A stretch of DNA of 64,000 nucleotides from Trichococcus collinsii (GCF_900107505.1 NZ_FNQH01000002.1:124001-188000), one strand, 5' to 3'; shown: positions 1-9,038, numbered from the stretch's first letter. Translations and numbers: made by a program. The notes: generated from the sequence alone by a model not told the origin.

Positions 1-1
1 C

Positions 2-316
2 ATCAGCGCATTCTTCGCACCTCTGATTGGTGTCGTTCCTGCTGCTGCAACAGCGCCTGCTTTGATCCTCGTCGGTATTTTGATGATGGGATCATTCACG
101 GAAATCAACTGGCATGATCTGGAAGATGCGATCCCTGCTTTCTTCGCATCCATCTTCATGGGTCTTTCTTACAGCATTTCCTACGGTATCGCAGCCGGAT
201 TCTTCTTCTACTGCATCGTGAAAGTAGTAAGAGGAAAGTCGTACGAAATCCACCCGATCGTGTGGTTCTCTTCGGCATTATTCTTGGCTAACTTCATTAT
301 CCTGGCATTGCTATAA
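2..316 (+). CDS. NCS2-family purine permease, C-terminal fragment
   Basis: Only the last ~104 residues are in the window and the 5' end is cut off by the window edge. The reading frame opens at base 2 and ends in TAA. The protein is very hydrophobic with about three membrane segments. The stretch FFAPLIGVVPAAATAPALI, followed by GILMMGSF and a conserved E-I-W-D-L-E-D-A-I-P-A-F run, is typical of the AzgA/PbuG-like adenine/guanine/hypoxanthine permeases of the NCS2 family. These are proton symporters of the cytoplasmic membrane. The substrate cannot be set from this fragment. A strong terminator follows directly, so it ends its transcription unit. Confidence 0.85.
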   Translation: MSAFFAPLIGVVPAAATAPALILVGILMMGSFTEINWHDLEDAIPAFFASIFMGLSYSISYGIAAGFFFYCIVKVVRGKSYEIHPIVWFSSALFLANFIILALL

Positions 317-318
317 TG

Positions 319-363
319 AAAATGGACACATTTCCGATTGATCGGAAATGTGTCCATTTTTTT
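319..363 (+). terminator. Rho-independent terminator of the permease gene
   Basis: Perfect 20-bp arms (319-338 and 341-360) with a tiny loop, followed by a T-run. It lies 2 bases after the permease stop codon. Confidence 0.95.
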
Positions 364-391
364 AAATGTTTTCGTTTTCGGTAATAAATTG

Positions 392-420
392 TTGCGATTA
401 CATGATTTTGTCGATATAAT
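392..420 (+). promoter_or_regulatory. Sigma-A promoter of the riboswitch/ATPase transcript
   Basis: TTGCGA at 392-397, a 17-base spacer and TATAAT at 415-420. The start point predicted near 427 lies just upstream of the riboswitch, which fits. Confidence 0.8.
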
Positions 421-439
421 AAATCCGAGTGTTAAACTG

Positions 440-590
440 AATATCTCCATAGGGGAGTAACTAGCAGTACAAGGCTGTGGTAATGTCAACAATAAGTAGA
501 GTAATCCTATCTGCTGGTGTTACCTTAAATAGTGAGACTTATGCATACAGTGTTGTCTGACGGACAATTTTATGCATAGGTCTCTTTTCA
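440..590 (+). promoter_or_regulatory. yybP-ykoY (Mn2+-sensing) riboswitch
   Basis: The 5' core AGGGGAGTAAC (451-461) is the hallmark opening of the yybP-ykoY element. The central segment CTGGTGTTACCTTAAA (512-527) and GTGAGACTTATGCATA (532-547) follow, and the arm closes with TATGCATAGGTCTC (571-584). The last hairpin is followed by a T-rich stretch and can act as a terminator. Elements of this family bind Mn2+ and switch on Mn exporters or P-type ATPases such as yoaB of Lactococcus and mgtA of Streptococcus. Here it precedes such an ATPase by about 45 bases. The identification is by recalled consensus, not by a covariance search. Confidence 0.88.
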
Positions 591-631
591 TTTTAACACT
601 ACTACATTCAGGTCAAGAGAGGGGAAATACT

Positions 632-3304
632 GTGTCAAAAGAACAACTGAATAAAGCGTTCTTCGCGCAAACGGAAGAAGAAGTCTTAGCAGAACTTAAT
701 TCGACCAGAGGTGGACTTACGAAAGAGGAAGCCGCGAAGAGATTGGCTGAGTATGGCGAAAATATACTAGAAGCAGGTGAAAAACGCACCACTTTGCAAA
801 AATTCTTGGACCAATTCAAGGATTTCATGATTCTCGTTCTATTGGCTGCAGCTATCATTTCTGGTACTATCGGTCATGAAATCGCTGACGCTATCATCAT
901 CTTAGCTGTTGTTATCATCAACGCATTCCTAGGTGTCTTCCAAGAACAAAAAGCTGAAGAGGCAATCGAAGCTTTGAAAAAAATGGCTTCACCTCTTGCT
1001 AACGTAAAACGTAGCGGAGAAATCATCCAAGTCAAGTCCGAATTACTTGTGCCTGGTGACATCATCGTTTTGGAAGCCGGAGATGTTGTTCCTGCAGATA
1101 TCCGCCTTTACGATGTGAATTCACTCAAAGTTGAAGAAGCTGCCTTGACTGGTGAGTCTGTACCGGTCGAAAAAGACTTGCGCGACGTTGAAACTGATGC
1201 TGCTTTGGGTGACCGCAAGAACATGGCGTTCTCAAGCACCAACGTAACTTATGGCCGCGCGGAAGGTGTCGTCGTCCTTACAGGGATGAACACAGAAGTC
1301 GGACATATCGCGAATATGCTGCAAAACGCTGAAGAGAAGAAAACACCATTACAGATTAACCAAGATCAAATGGGTAAATCTTTGACTATTCTGATTTTGG
1401 TCGTCGCTGTACTGATGTTCATCATCGGATTCGTGTTCAATGACCGCCCTTGGTTGGATATGTTGATGGTTTCCATCTCCGTAGCCGTTGCCGCTATTCC
1501 TGAAGGTTTGCCTGCCATCACTACCATCATCCTGGCGTTGGGTACGCAAAAAATGGCAAGCAGAAACGCGCTTGTTCGTAAATTGCCTGCTGTTGAAACA
1601 TTGGGTGGTACTGAAGTCATCTGTTCCGACAAAACCGGTACATTGACTCAAAATAAAATGACGATCGAAAAAGTCTACTACAATGGCCAAGTCCACGATG
1701 CCGATGAAAACATCGACTTGGAATTGCCTGTCATGAAGATCATGAACTTAGCGAATGACACAAAAATCGCTAACGACAAATCATTGATCGGTGACCCTAC
1801 TGAAACAGCAATGGTTCAATATGGTTTAGAAAAAGGTTTCGACCTTTCCGCTAAATTGGTTGACATGCCGCGTGTTGCTGAAGTTCCTTTTGAATCAGAC
1901 CGTAAATTGATGTCAACGATTCATCCTGAAGGCAACCAATTCATGATCGCTACAAAAGGTGCTCCAGATGAATTGTTGAAACGTTGTACACACATCATCA
2001 AAGCCGGCGTCATTTCACCAATCACGGATGCTGACAGAAATGCAATCCTGGACACAAACCACAGCTTGGCTATCCAAGCATTGCGCGTATTGGCTATGGC
2101 ATTCAAAAACGTTGCTGCTGTACCTGCAAAAATGACGACTGAAGCAGTCGAAACTGACTTGGTCTTTGCCGGTCTGATCGGTATGATTGACCCTGAGCGT
2201 CCGGAAGCTAAACAAGCGATCGCTCAAGCCCAAAAAGCTGGTATCCGTACTGTCATGATCACGGGTGACCACAGAGACACTGCTTCTGCAATCGCAACGC
2301 GGTTAGGCATTTTAGATGAGAACTCTTCCGCTAAAGCAGTCATCACTGGTGCTGAATTGAATGATATCTCTGATGATGATTTCTTGCGCACGGTTCAAAA
2401 CTACTCTGTATACGCTCGTGTTTCTCCTGAACATAAAGTACGTATCGTTAAAGCATGGCAAGATCAAGGTAAAGTTGTTGCCATGACTGGTGACGGCGTA
2501 AACGACGCACCATCATTGAAACAAGCTGACATCGGTATCGGTATGGGTATCACAGGTACGGAAGTATCCAAAGGCGCTTCCGATATGGTATTGGCTGATG
2601 ACAACTTTGCAACAATCGTTCACGCGGTTGAAGAAGGACGTAAAGTTTTCGCAAACATCCAAAAAGCGGTTCAATACTTGCTTTCCGCTAACTTGGGTGA
2701 AGTATTGACATTGTTCATCGCTACTGTTTTGGGATGGCAGATCCTTGAACCAATCCACTTGCTGTGGATCAACTTGGTTACAGACGTATTCCCTGCTATC
2801 GCATTAGGTTTGGAAGAAGCTGAGAAAGATGTTATGGAACAAGCGCCGCGTGGCCGTTCTTCCAATTTCTTCTCAAACGGCGTATTCGCCAGCATGATCT
2901 ACCAAGGTATCTATGAAGGTGCCATCACGTTGTTCGTATTCTGGTTGGCAACTGGCTACTATGGTTTTGAACTGCACATCGGTGAAGCAATGGCCTTCTT
3001 GACATTAGGATTCATCCAATTGTCACATGCCTTCAACTGTAAGTCAGTCTTCAAATCATTGTTCTCGGTCAACCCGTTCGGCAACAAAATGTTCAACTAC
3101 GCAATCCTGCTTTCCTTAGCATTGATGCTGATGGTAGCATTCACACCTGGATTGAACACAATCTTCGGTATCTACGACATGACTGGCCAACAATGGATGA
3201 TCGTTGTCGCAGCTGCTTTGTCCGTAATCCCATTCGTTGAGATTATGAAAGCAATCTTGCGCGGTATTGGATACGACAAAAAAGTGAACCAAATCAAAGA
3301 ATAA
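632..3304 (+). CDS. P2A-type cation ATPase, probable Mn2+/Ca2+ exporter
   Basis: An 890-residue P-type ATPase of the cytoplasmic membrane. It has the N-terminal cation ATPase domain, the actuator motif TGES near residue 173, the IPEGLPA motif of transmembrane segment 4 near 289, the phosphorylation site DKTGTLT at Asp333 and the hinge GDGVNDAP near 620. PEGLPA and the [13 protein letters not shown] segment are typical of Ca2+-type (P2A) pumps. I start at the GTG at 632 because AGAGAGGGG lies just upstream; an in-frame ATG at 572 falls inside the riboswitch. The Mn2+ riboswitch upstream suggests Mn2+ efflux, as for streptococcal MgtA. Substrate is inferred from that link. Confidence 0.93.
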   Translation: MSKEQLNKAFFAQTEEEVLAELNSTRGGLTKEEAAKRLAEYGENILEAGEKRTTLQKFLDQFKDFMILVLLAAAIISGTIGHEIADAIIILAVVIINAFLGVFQEQKAEEAIEALKKMASPLANVKRSGEIIQVKSELLVPGDIIVLEAGDVVPADIRLYDVNSLKVEEAALTGESVPVEKDLRDVETDAALGDRKNMAFSSTNVTYGRAEGVVVLTGMNTEVGHIANMLQNAEEKKTPLQINQDQMGKSLTILILVVAVLMFIIGFVFNDRPWLDMLMVSISVAVAAIPEGLPAITTIILALGTQKMASRNALVRKLPAVETLGGTEVICSDKTGTLTQNKMTIEKVYYNGQVHDADENIDLELPVMKIMNLANDTKIANDKSLIGDPTETAMVQYGLEKGFDLSAKLVDMPRVAEVPFESDRKLMSTIHPEGNQFMIATKGAPDELLKRCTHIIKAGVISPITDADRNAILDTNHSLAIQALRVLAMAFKNVAAVPAKMTTEAVETDLVFAGLIGMIDPERPEAKQAIAQAQKAGIRTVMITGDHRDTASAIATRLGILDENSSAKAVITGAELNDISDDDFLRTVQNYSVYARVSPEHKVRIVKAWQDQGKVVAMTGDGVNDAPSLKQADIGIGMGITGTEVSKGASDMVLADDNFATIVHAVEEGRKVFANIQKAVQYLLSANLGEVLTLFIATVLGWQILEPIHLLWINLVTDVFPAIALGLEEAEKDVMEQAPRGRSSNFFSNGVFASMIYQGIYEGAITLFVFWLATGYYGFELHIGEAMAFLTLGFIQLSHAFNCKSVFKSLFSVNPFGNKMFNYAILLSLALMLMVAFTPGLNTIFGIYDMTGQQWMIVVAAALSVIPFVEIMKAILRGIGYDKKVNQIKE

Positions 3305-3316
3305 TATATGATATGA

Positions 3317-3354
3317 GGAAAACCCCGTCGCAACTTGGTTGCGGCGGGGTTTTC
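3317..3354 (+). terminator. Terminator of the ATPase gene
   Basis: GC-rich hairpin with arms AAAACCCCGTCGCAA and TTGCGGCGGGGTTTT, 13 bases after the stop and ending in a T-rich stretch. Confidence 0.9.
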
Positions 3355-3411
3355 TTTGTGATTTTTATTACGTTTGGGGGCCGGTTTGGATTTTTAGGTC
3401 GGGTTTCGAGC

Positions 3412-3553
3412 GAGATTCCCCGCAAAAACGGTTTTAGCGGGGAATCTCATGTTGCCCGCGGGCGATTTAGCCCGCAAAGGTGGTTTTGGCGGGTTATCTC
3501 GTGATTGTCAGAGTTGATTTTCCCCGCCAAATTAAATTTTGCGGGTTATTTTT
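3412..3553 (+). repeat. Intergenic palindromic repeat array, family 1 (three units)
   Basis: Three hairpin units in a row. Unit 1 (3412-3448) has perfect arms GAGATTCCCCGC and GCGGGGAATCTC. Unit 2 (about 3464-3500) has GCCCGCAAA and TTTGGCGGGTTATCTC. Unit 3 (about 3517-3553) has CCCCGCCAAA and TTTTGCGGGTTAT. The general form is ATAACCCCGCCAAA, a short loop, TTTGGCGGGGAATCTC. Similar arrays lie near 4.7, 54.5 and 55.7 kb. Confidence 0.85.
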
Positions 3554-3667
3554 TTACTGATATCATTTTTTTCGAATCGATTCACCTTATAAATCAATCC
3601 CTATGAAGGGGAAATGTGGGGCTTCGCCCGTGAAAGAACTATACTTGATCAGATTCCCCGTAATATA

Positions 3668-4564
3668 CTATACGTAATGACGTTTTTTACCGCTTCCTAC
3701 CGCAGTAAATTCCGTTCTCAATATCCGAAAGATTCGGTCCCTTCGTCCAGCTCCACACCAATCCGCCAATCGGATCGATGTCACTGGTTCATTCGGGTAC
3801 AATATGCGAAACTCCGAAATGCTGGTTTTGATTGCGTTTTTGACATTTACTTTCTTTCCGCAGTTCACACACGATTGTCGATGGCCACCGAATGATTCCA
3901 AAAGCGCACCGCATACGGTGCAAGGGATACCTTTTTTTAGCTGTTCATAACGGTATTCCGGCATTTTACTTGGATAATCTGGTTTGTGTAGTTTGACAAG
4001 TTCATTCGCCAGTTTCTTCTGTTTCTCAGTTGGTGGAGTCCCCACACGCAGACTCCCGAAATATCCGGAAATCTGGCTTGGCAGCAGCAACTGTTCATCG
4101 GCCGGAGCACCTAACAACGTAAATTCCGGATTGATGTATACGACAAATGCCTCCACCTTCATCTGACAGCCCAATTCAGACAGTAGCAATTCCAGCCGAA
4201 CCCGTGTCTTTTGCAGTTGCAAAGCAGGATTCTCCATAGCCACTCCGTTGAGTTTGGTGAATTTATCTTTCCCCCAATAGTGCACCCCTTCATAATTTTT
4301 TATTTCGTACAATACTATTTTGTCGAAAAAAATCAGTAAGGTATCGATTTGAAAAGAAGATCGCCTGATTTCCAATTGCAGATCATTAAGAATCAAGCAA
4401 AACTCCTTCAGTTTTTCCGTGAATTCATCGAAACGCCTCTCCCCTTCGAATCCTTTTAATAAATTAAGATAATAATAGTAGTCATCGCTTGACAAATTCA
4501 TTCGTGAAGACAATATTTGATAAATGTTCAAAAGCTTCGACTTCGTCCGTTCCTTGCACGCGAT
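3668..4564 (-). CDS. NERD-domain protein with C-terminal zinc ribbon
   Basis: About 299 residues. The middle region (FFDKIVLYEIKNYEG, then a central segment with N-P-x-x-Q-L-Q-K) matches the NERD (nuclease-related) domain, including the E-x-K catalytic-type motif. A cysteine motif CTVC...CVNC near the C-terminus looks like a zinc ribbon. Nuclease activity is inferred from the family only. The start is uncertain. A GTG at 4612 is in frame, but the best Shine-Dalgarno (GAGGTG) sits 6 bases before an ATC codon at 4564-4562, and from there the N-terminus (x-A-C-K-E-R-T-K) resembles other NERD proteins. The gene stands alone between two palindromic repeat arrays. Confidence 0.8.
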   Translation of the reverse strand: MACKERTKSKLLNIYQILSSRMNLSSDDYYYYLNLLKGFEGERRFDEFTEKLKEFCLILNDLQLEIRRSSFQIDTLLIFFDKIVLYEIKNYEGVHYWGKDKFTKLNGVAMENPALQLQKTRVRLELLLSELGCQMKVEAFVVYINPEFTLLGAPADEQLLLPSQISGYFGSLRVGTPPTEKQKKLANELVKLHKPDYPSKMPEYRYEQLKKGIPCTVCGALLESFGGHRQSCVNCGKKVNVKNAIKTSISEFRILYPNEPVTSIRLADWCGAGRRDRIFRILRTEFTAVGSGKKRHYV

Positions 4565-4685
4565 AGTAATCACCTCGATATTTATTGTCAAATGTAATAT
4601 GCGCGTAAACACTGTGATTGCTCTTCACATTCATGAATTTTTGTCGGGACCCTGAGGTGTTTCGGATTATTTTGTTGGGCGGTAC

Positions 4686-4830
4686 GTCATTTACCCCGCC
4701 AAAAGGGATTTGGCGGGGTAAATGACCTCGATATCGTCAGAGATAGCCCGCCAAAATGCGTTTGGCGGGCTATCTCTCTGTAAATCGTATTCGGTTTACC
4801 CGCCGAAATGGTTTTGGCGGGTTATCTCGC
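4686..4830 (+). repeat. Intergenic palindromic repeat array, family 1 (three units)
   Basis: Unit 1 (4686-4726) has perfect arms GTCATTTACCCCGCCAAA and TTTGGCGGGGTAAATGAC. Unit 2 (4739-4777) has AGAGATAGCCCGCCAAA and TTTGGCGGGCTATCTCT. Unit 3 (about 4794-4830) is less perfect. The outer arm bases differ between units but stay complementary within each unit. The array lies between the NERD gene and the end of glutathione reductase. Confidence 0.88.
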
Positions 4831-4859
4831 GCGTTCAGTCGCGAGATTCATCTCGCTCT

Positions 4860-6209
4860 CTATCTCATAGTCACAAATTCTTCTGCACCAGTCGGATGGA
4901 TGGCTACGGTGTTATCGAAGTCGGCTTTCGTGGCGCCCATTTTGATGGCTACCGCGAAGCCTTGGATCATCTCATCGACGCCGTAACCGATGCCGTGGAG
5001 TCCGATGACTTGTTCATTTTCTCCTGCGCAGACCAGTTTCATTTTCACAAGTTGGCGATGGGCTGTAACGGCCGTGTACATCGATGCAAAGGTGGACTTG
5101 TATACTTTCACCTGATCAGCGCCAAACTTCTCTACAGCTTCTTTTTCGCTCAATCCGATACTGCCGATTGGCGGATGGCTGAAGATCACGGTCGGGATGT
5201 TGTCGTAGTCCAATTTTTCGTTCGGCTTGTTGTTGAACAACCGTTCCGAAAGTCTGCGTCCGGCTGCAATCGCTACAGGCGTCAGCATATTCTTGCCGGT
5301 TACGTCGCCGACTGCATAGATGCCGTCAACGGAGCTGTTCTCGTACTCGTCGACGATGATGAATTTTTTGTCGCTGACTTTAACATCCGTTGCTTCGATG
5401 TTCAGACCGTCGATGTTGGCGGTCCGGCCGATCGCCCAGATGATTTTATCGAAAACTTCTGCTGTGCCGTCCTCCAGATGTAGCGTCAGAGTGCCGTCCG
5501 CATTCTTTTCAACAGATTTTGAGACAGCGTGTGTGTGCAACGTCGGTCCATCATTTTCAATTTCCTGCATCAAGCCTTCGATGATGCTGTCATCGTATTT
5601 CCGCAGCGGTGTGTCATAGCGGACATAAAGATGCGTGTGTACGCCCAGATTGTGCAGCACACCGGCCAATTCGATGGCGATGTAGCCCGCACCGACGACA
5701 GCGACTTTTTCAGGCAATTCGGTCCACTCGAAGAACGTATCGGAAACATCCCCAAGTTTTGCACCAGGAATCCGCGGACGGATCGGTTTTGCGCCGGTCG
5801 CGATCAGGATATGTTTGGCACGGATCAGCTCCCCGTTCACTTCAACTGTGTGGTTGTCGACGAATTTGGCGAAGCCTTCGATCACATCGACATTACGGCG
5901 ATCGAAGCCTGCTTGATAGGAGTTCCGGGAACGCTCGACGTAGGCATCCCGGTTCTTCAATAAGGTCGGGAAGTCGATTTTATGCGCGCCTGTATCGAAC
6001 CCGTAATCCGGTCCGTATTTGTGGATCGCTTCGGATATTTGGGACGCATACCACATGATTTTTTTCGGTACACAACCAATGTTCACGCAGGTTCCTCCCA
6101 ATAAATTCCCTTCAATAACAGCTGTTTTGGCACCATACTCTGCCGCACGGTTCATCGTCGCGATGCCCCCGCTGCCTCCTCCGATAGCGATAAAATCATA
6201 TTCCCTCAT
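4860..6209 (-). CDS. gor: Glutathione-disulfide reductase
   Basis: A 449-residue FAD/NADPH oxidoreductase of the cytoplasm that reduces glutathione disulfide. The FAD-binding motif [13 protein letters not shown] is at residues 10-22, the redox pair Cys41/Cys46 sits in [13 protein letters not shown], the NADPH-binding motif [11 protein letters not shown] lies near 170, a second FAD motif [11 protein letters not shown] is near 295, and the C-terminal HPTGAEE carries the active-site His-Glu. This is the full length for the family. Two ATGs are adjacent; I use the second because GGGAGG is better spaced to it. [10 protein letters not shown] favours glutathione reductase over dihydrolipoamide dehydrogenase. 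It probably works in oxidative-stress defence. Confidence 0.92.
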   Translation of the reverse strand: MREYDFIAIGGGSGGIATMNRAAEYGAKTAVIEGNLLGGTCVNIGCVPKKIMWYASQISEAIHKYGPDYGFDTGAHKIDFPTLLKNRDAYVERSRNSYQAGFDRRNVDVIEGFAKFVDNHTVEVNGELIRAKHILIATGAKPIRPRIPGAKLGDVSDTFFEWTELPEKVAVVGAGYIAIELAGVLHNLGVHTHLYVRYDTPLRKYDDSIIEGLMQEIENDGPTLHTHAVSKSVEKNADGTLTLHLEDGTAEVFDKIIWAIGRTANIDGLNIEATDVKVSDKKFIIVDEYENSSVDGIYAVGDVTGKNMLTPVAIAAGRRLSERLFNNKPNEKLDYDNIPTVIFSHPPIGSIGLSEKEAVEKFGADQVKVYKSTFASMYTAVTAHRQLVKMKLVCAGENEQVIGLHGIGYGVDEMIQGFAVAIKMGATKADFDNTVAIHPTGAEEFVTMR

Positions 6210-6239
6210 CATGTTCCTCCCAATAATATCTATGTATTC

Positions 6240-6818
6240 TTATTTATTTTTTTGTCTTTCTTCCAACCAGACACAACCGATCGTCTGCGATGCCGGCACG
6301 ATGGCCTGGTAACGGCCGTGGTTATCGTAAGCTTTATAATACAGCTTTCCTTCATCGTTGTAGCCATAAGCATAGACGACTACCCAATGGTTCTTGTACT
6401 TGCTGTTGAAAAACCGCGTCGTCCCCACTATGACAGGTACAGGATTCGGTCGATCCAACAAGGCCGGAACGATTTTTTCCGTGATGAGGCCCGATTTTAC
6501 GGTCCAATCCGAAATATCCGCCAGCAAGGATTTCAGTCCGTGCTGTACATCCCAGAAGAAGGTCCCTGTATAGGGCAGAAATTCGTCAACGACCGTCAGC
6601 AAGCCTGCCAACAACGTATCTTTATCAAGGGCATGCTTGTATTTATGCAGAACGGCATCATGCACCAGCACAGCGCTGCAATAGGTTCCGCAGATTCCTG
6701 GGCTGCCGCTGTTGATCCAGCTACGGTACTTCGCGAAGCGTGATGGCTTCAGACCGTGCCACTTCTTCGGCACATTCTTTTTGGCCTGAAGCCCTTTATC
6801 TGTATGATTTGACGTCAT
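6240..6818 (-). CDS. Papain-fold (C39-like) cysteine peptidase family protein
   Basis: A 192-residue protein without a signal peptide. GICGTYCSAVLVHDAV (Cys43 and Cys47) could hold a catalytic cysteine at the head of a helix. KNHWVVVYAYGYND near residue 145 supplies a histidine with the usual strand after it, and AYDNHGRY may supply the third polar residue. This layout is that of C39-like papain-fold proteins. Activity and substrate are unknown. The start ATG has GAAAGGA upstream. It sits 27 bases upstream of gor in the same direction and could be co-transcribed with it. Confidence 0.55.
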   Translation of the reverse strand: MTSNHTDKGLQAKKNVPKKWHGLKPSRFAKYRSWINSGSPGICGTYCSAVLVHDAVLHKYKHALDKDTLLAGLLTVVDEFLPYTGTFFWDVQHGLKSLLADISDWTVKSGLITEKIVPALLDRPNPVPVIVGTTRFFNSKYKNHWVVVYAYGYNDEGKLYYKAYDNHGRYQAIVPASQTIGCVWLEERQKNK

Positions 6819-6883
6819 GACAAATTCCTTTCTGAAGTGAAGCTAAATGAAGCGAATAGGCTATCTTTTCATTATACACCGTG

Positions 6884-7447
6884 TCAGCTGATAAAATGGA
6901 AGAGGATGCTCACGACTCCCGAGACCAGTATCAGCCAGATCGAATCAATTTTGGTGGTCCGGAGCGCATACAGGGCCGCAAGGAAGATGGCAACCGCTAA
7001 GAAATTGATTGTGATCCCGCCGATCGCTGTCCCGCCGGATTGGAATAAAGCAGCCACGAAGAGCGCCAAACCTGCTGCAGCAATCAAAGCCACTACAGCC
7101 GGACGGAGCCCGCCGAGTATCCCCTGCATTATTTTGATGTCACGGTATTTATAGTAAGCCCATGCCAAAATGAGCGAGAGGATGATCGAAGGCGTGACCG
7201 TACCAAGCGTCGCGATGATTGCTCCGCCAAAACCGCCCACTTTTGTCCCGACGAAAGTAGCCGAATTGATGGCGATCGGACCCGGGGTGATTTGTGAAAT
7301 CGTGATGATGTCCGTGTATTCCTGCATCGTCAGCCAGCCTTGGTTCACGACGATTTCATCCTGGATCAGCGGCAAGGATGCATATCCCCCGCCGATCGTG
7401 AATAACCCTATCTTGAAAAAGGACCAAAACAATTCTAAATAGATCAT
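6884..7447 (-). CDS. Chromate transporter family protein, second half-size subunit
   Basis: A 187-residue membrane protein of the short-chain CHR family. The N-terminal motif FFKIGLFTIGGGYASLPLIQDE and the later QITPGPIAINSATFVG are CHR-domain signatures. Short CHR proteins occur as adjacent pairs that together form one transporter of inverted halves. It overlaps the preceding gene by ATGA, so the two are translationally coupled. The family was named for chromate efflux. The natural substrate here is unknown. Confidence 0.88.
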   Translation of the reverse strand: MIYLELFWSFFKIGLFTIGGGYASLPLIQDEIVVNQGWLTMQEYTDIITISQITPGPIAINSATFVGTKVGGFGGAIIATLGTVTPSIILSLILAWAYYKYRDIKIMQGILGGLRPAVVALIAAAGLALFVAALFQSGGTAIGGITINFLAVAIFLAALYALRTTKIDSIWLILVSGVVSILFHFIS

Positions 7448-8022
7448 TTGCCTACCCCCATCTTCGCCCTATAGCTCAGATTGATGAAACCGATCAGTCC
7501 GGCCAAGAAAATGATCAGGACGACATGGACATCAAAAAAGTAAGAAGCGATGAATGCTGCAATCAACAGCACTGTGTTGATGATGTCCCGTTGTTTGACG
7601 ACACCGCTGACCATACCGATGACAACATTAACGATGACTGCCGCCACACCGGCCTGCATCCCGATCATCAATGCATCCACGATCGGATTTTCCCGGAAAT
7701 TCATGTAAAAATAGGAAATGAGCGTGATGATGATAAGCGGCGGCGTAACCGTCCCGAAGACAGTCACTAATGCCCCCAACAATCCCGCCATGCGGTAGCC
7801 GACCAAAATGGATGTGTTGACGGCGATCGCACCAGGGGCGGACTGCCCCAAGGCGACCAGATCCAGCATCTCATCCGCCTCGATCCACTTGAGTTCCTCC
7901 ACGAACTTTTTTTGCATCAACGGCACGATCACATACCCGCCGCCAAAAGTAAACGCGCTCAACACAAACGTTGATTTGAACAGCATCCAAAATAATCTGC
8001 CTGACTTTTCTTTATTAACCAA
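7444..8022 (-). CDS. Chromate transporter family protein, first half-size subunit
   Basis: About 192 residues, a CHR-domain membrane protein with FKSTFVLSAFTFGGGYVIV and GQSAPGAIAVNTSILVG. An open frame continues upstream to 8124, but I choose the TTG at 8022 because GGGGAG lies at the right distance and the resulting N-terminus (VNKEKSGRLFWMLFKST) fits the family. It is the partner of the gene that overlaps its stop codon by four bases. Confidence 0.87.
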   Translation of the reverse strand: MVNKEKSGRLFWMLFKSTFVLSAFTFGGGYVIVPLMQKKFVEELKWIEADEMLDLVALGQSAPGAIAVNTSILVGYRMAGLLGALVTVFGTVTPPLIIITLISYFYMNFRENPIVDALMIGMQAGVAAVIVNVVIGMVSGVVKQRDIINTVLLIAAFIASYFFDVHVVLIIFLAGLIGFINLSYRAKMGVGK

Positions 8023-8187
8023 AGACTCTCCCCACCTCTTCAATGTTTTCAACCCATATACATTTGATTCTACCAAAATTGCCAATCGATGTAAAAAGAA
8101 CGATTCGAAGGATGCGCACTGCAATAATTCATGGGCATGATTCTGACTTCAATTTCTGATAGGTTTTTCTTAAGAATGTTCAAAATA

Positions 8188-8217
8188 AATTGAAAATGCC
8201 GGTGCTTCGTGTATAGT
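8188..8217 (+). promoter_or_regulatory. Promoter of the dedA-like gene
   Basis: TTGAAA at 8188-8193, an 18-base spacer and TATAGT at 8212-8217, about 40 bases before the ribosome-binding site. Confidence 0.6.
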
Positions 8218-8269
8218 TAGGTTAGAACATTAGAATAATATAGAACTATTTTTAGAGGAGTGAATCACT

Positions 8270-8890
8270 ATCGAAGCTTGGATTCAAAGTATTATGGAGC
8301 AATTTGGCTATTTCGGTGTAGCATTTTTGATAATGATCGAAAATCTTTTCCCCCCAATCCCTTCTGAAGTCATCCTGACTTTCGGCGGCTTTATGACAAC
8401 CACAACGGAGCTCAACATTCCCTTGATGATCGTTGCGGCAACAATCGGTGCAGTAGTCGGTGCTGCGATTCTTTATGGTGTCGGTACCCTTTTGGATGTC
8501 GAACGATTGGATAAGATTGTCGACAAGTACGGCAACATCCTGCGCATCTCGCATGAGGATATCCACAAAGCGGATTCGTGGTTCGATCGCTACGGCTTTT
8601 GGACTGTCTTCTTTTGCCGCTTCGTGCCGTTGATCAGGAGCTTGATTTCTTTACCAGCCGGAATGGCGAACATGAACTTTGGCCTTTTCCTTCTGTTCAC
8701 GACTGTCGGTACCGTCATCTGGAACACCATACTGATTTACTTGGGGGCGGCGGTCGGCTCGCAATGGGAAATGATCGTCCACTATATGGATATCTATTCC
8801 AACATCGCTTATGTGATAATCGCTATGATTGGGATTGCTGTTATCATTTGGTATATCCGCAAACGAAAACAAACCGTTAAAGCAGATTAA
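8270..8890 (+). CDS. DedA-family membrane protein with probable AUC start
   Basis: About 206 residues. The family motif FPPIPSEVILTFGGFM is near residue 35, and FFCRFVPLIRSLISLPAGMANM carries the conserved R and G. DedA proteins are polytopic membrane proteins linked to lipid (undecaprenyl-phosphate or phospholipid) transport and proton-force maintenance. The only ATG (8294) has no Shine-Dalgarno. GAGGAG at 8255-8260 instead points to ATC at 8270-8272, and the extra residues x-E-A-W-I-Q-S-I before MEQFGYFG match the usual DedA N-terminus. An in-frame TGA at 8261 blocks anything longer. Confidence 0.88.
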   Translation: MEAWIQSIMEQFGYFGVAFLIMIENLFPPIPSEVILTFGGFMTTTTELNIPLMIVAATIGAVVGAAILYGVGTLLDVERLDKIVDKYGNILRISHEDIHKADSWFDRYGFWTVFFCRFVPLIRSLISLPAGMANMNFGLFLLFTTVGTVIWNTILIYLGAAVGSQWEMIVHYMDIYSNIAYVIIAMIGIAVIIWYIRKRKQTVKAD

Positions 8891-8897
8891 TCAGTTT

Positions 8898-8928
8898 GGC
8901 CATCCTCCACTCGGAAGATGGCTTTTCT
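8898..8928 (+). terminator. Terminator of the dedA-like gene
   Basis: GGCCATC and GATGGC arms followed by TTTTC, just after the stop codon. Confidence 0.7.
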
Positions 8929-8955
8929 TGTTTTTCGGGTGATATATCGTATACT
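8928..8955 (+). promoter_or_regulatory. Promoter of the HesB-like gene
   Basis: TTGTTT at 8928-8933, a 16-base spacer and TATACT at 8950-8955. It partly overlaps the upstream terminator. Confidence 0.45.
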
Positions 8956-9038
8956 ATATGTAAGAAAGCTCAACCGAAAAGCCAGTTTCCCCGAACAGTC
9001 ACTTGCGGTTAATTATATAGAAAGAAAGGGACCACATC

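Noticed and set aside
572-631. ATG start for the P-type ATPase at 572
   Set aside because: It lies inside the last arm of the riboswitch and has no Shine-Dalgarno; the GTG at 632 does.
3412-3553. Family 1 repeats considered as a CRISPR array
   Set aside because: Units are palindromes of differing sequence with short irregular spacing and no cas genes; spacers of constant length are absent.
4722-5483. Long open frame on the plus strand across the repeats and gor
   Set aside because: It starts within palindromic repeats and runs antisense through the clearly coding gor gene.
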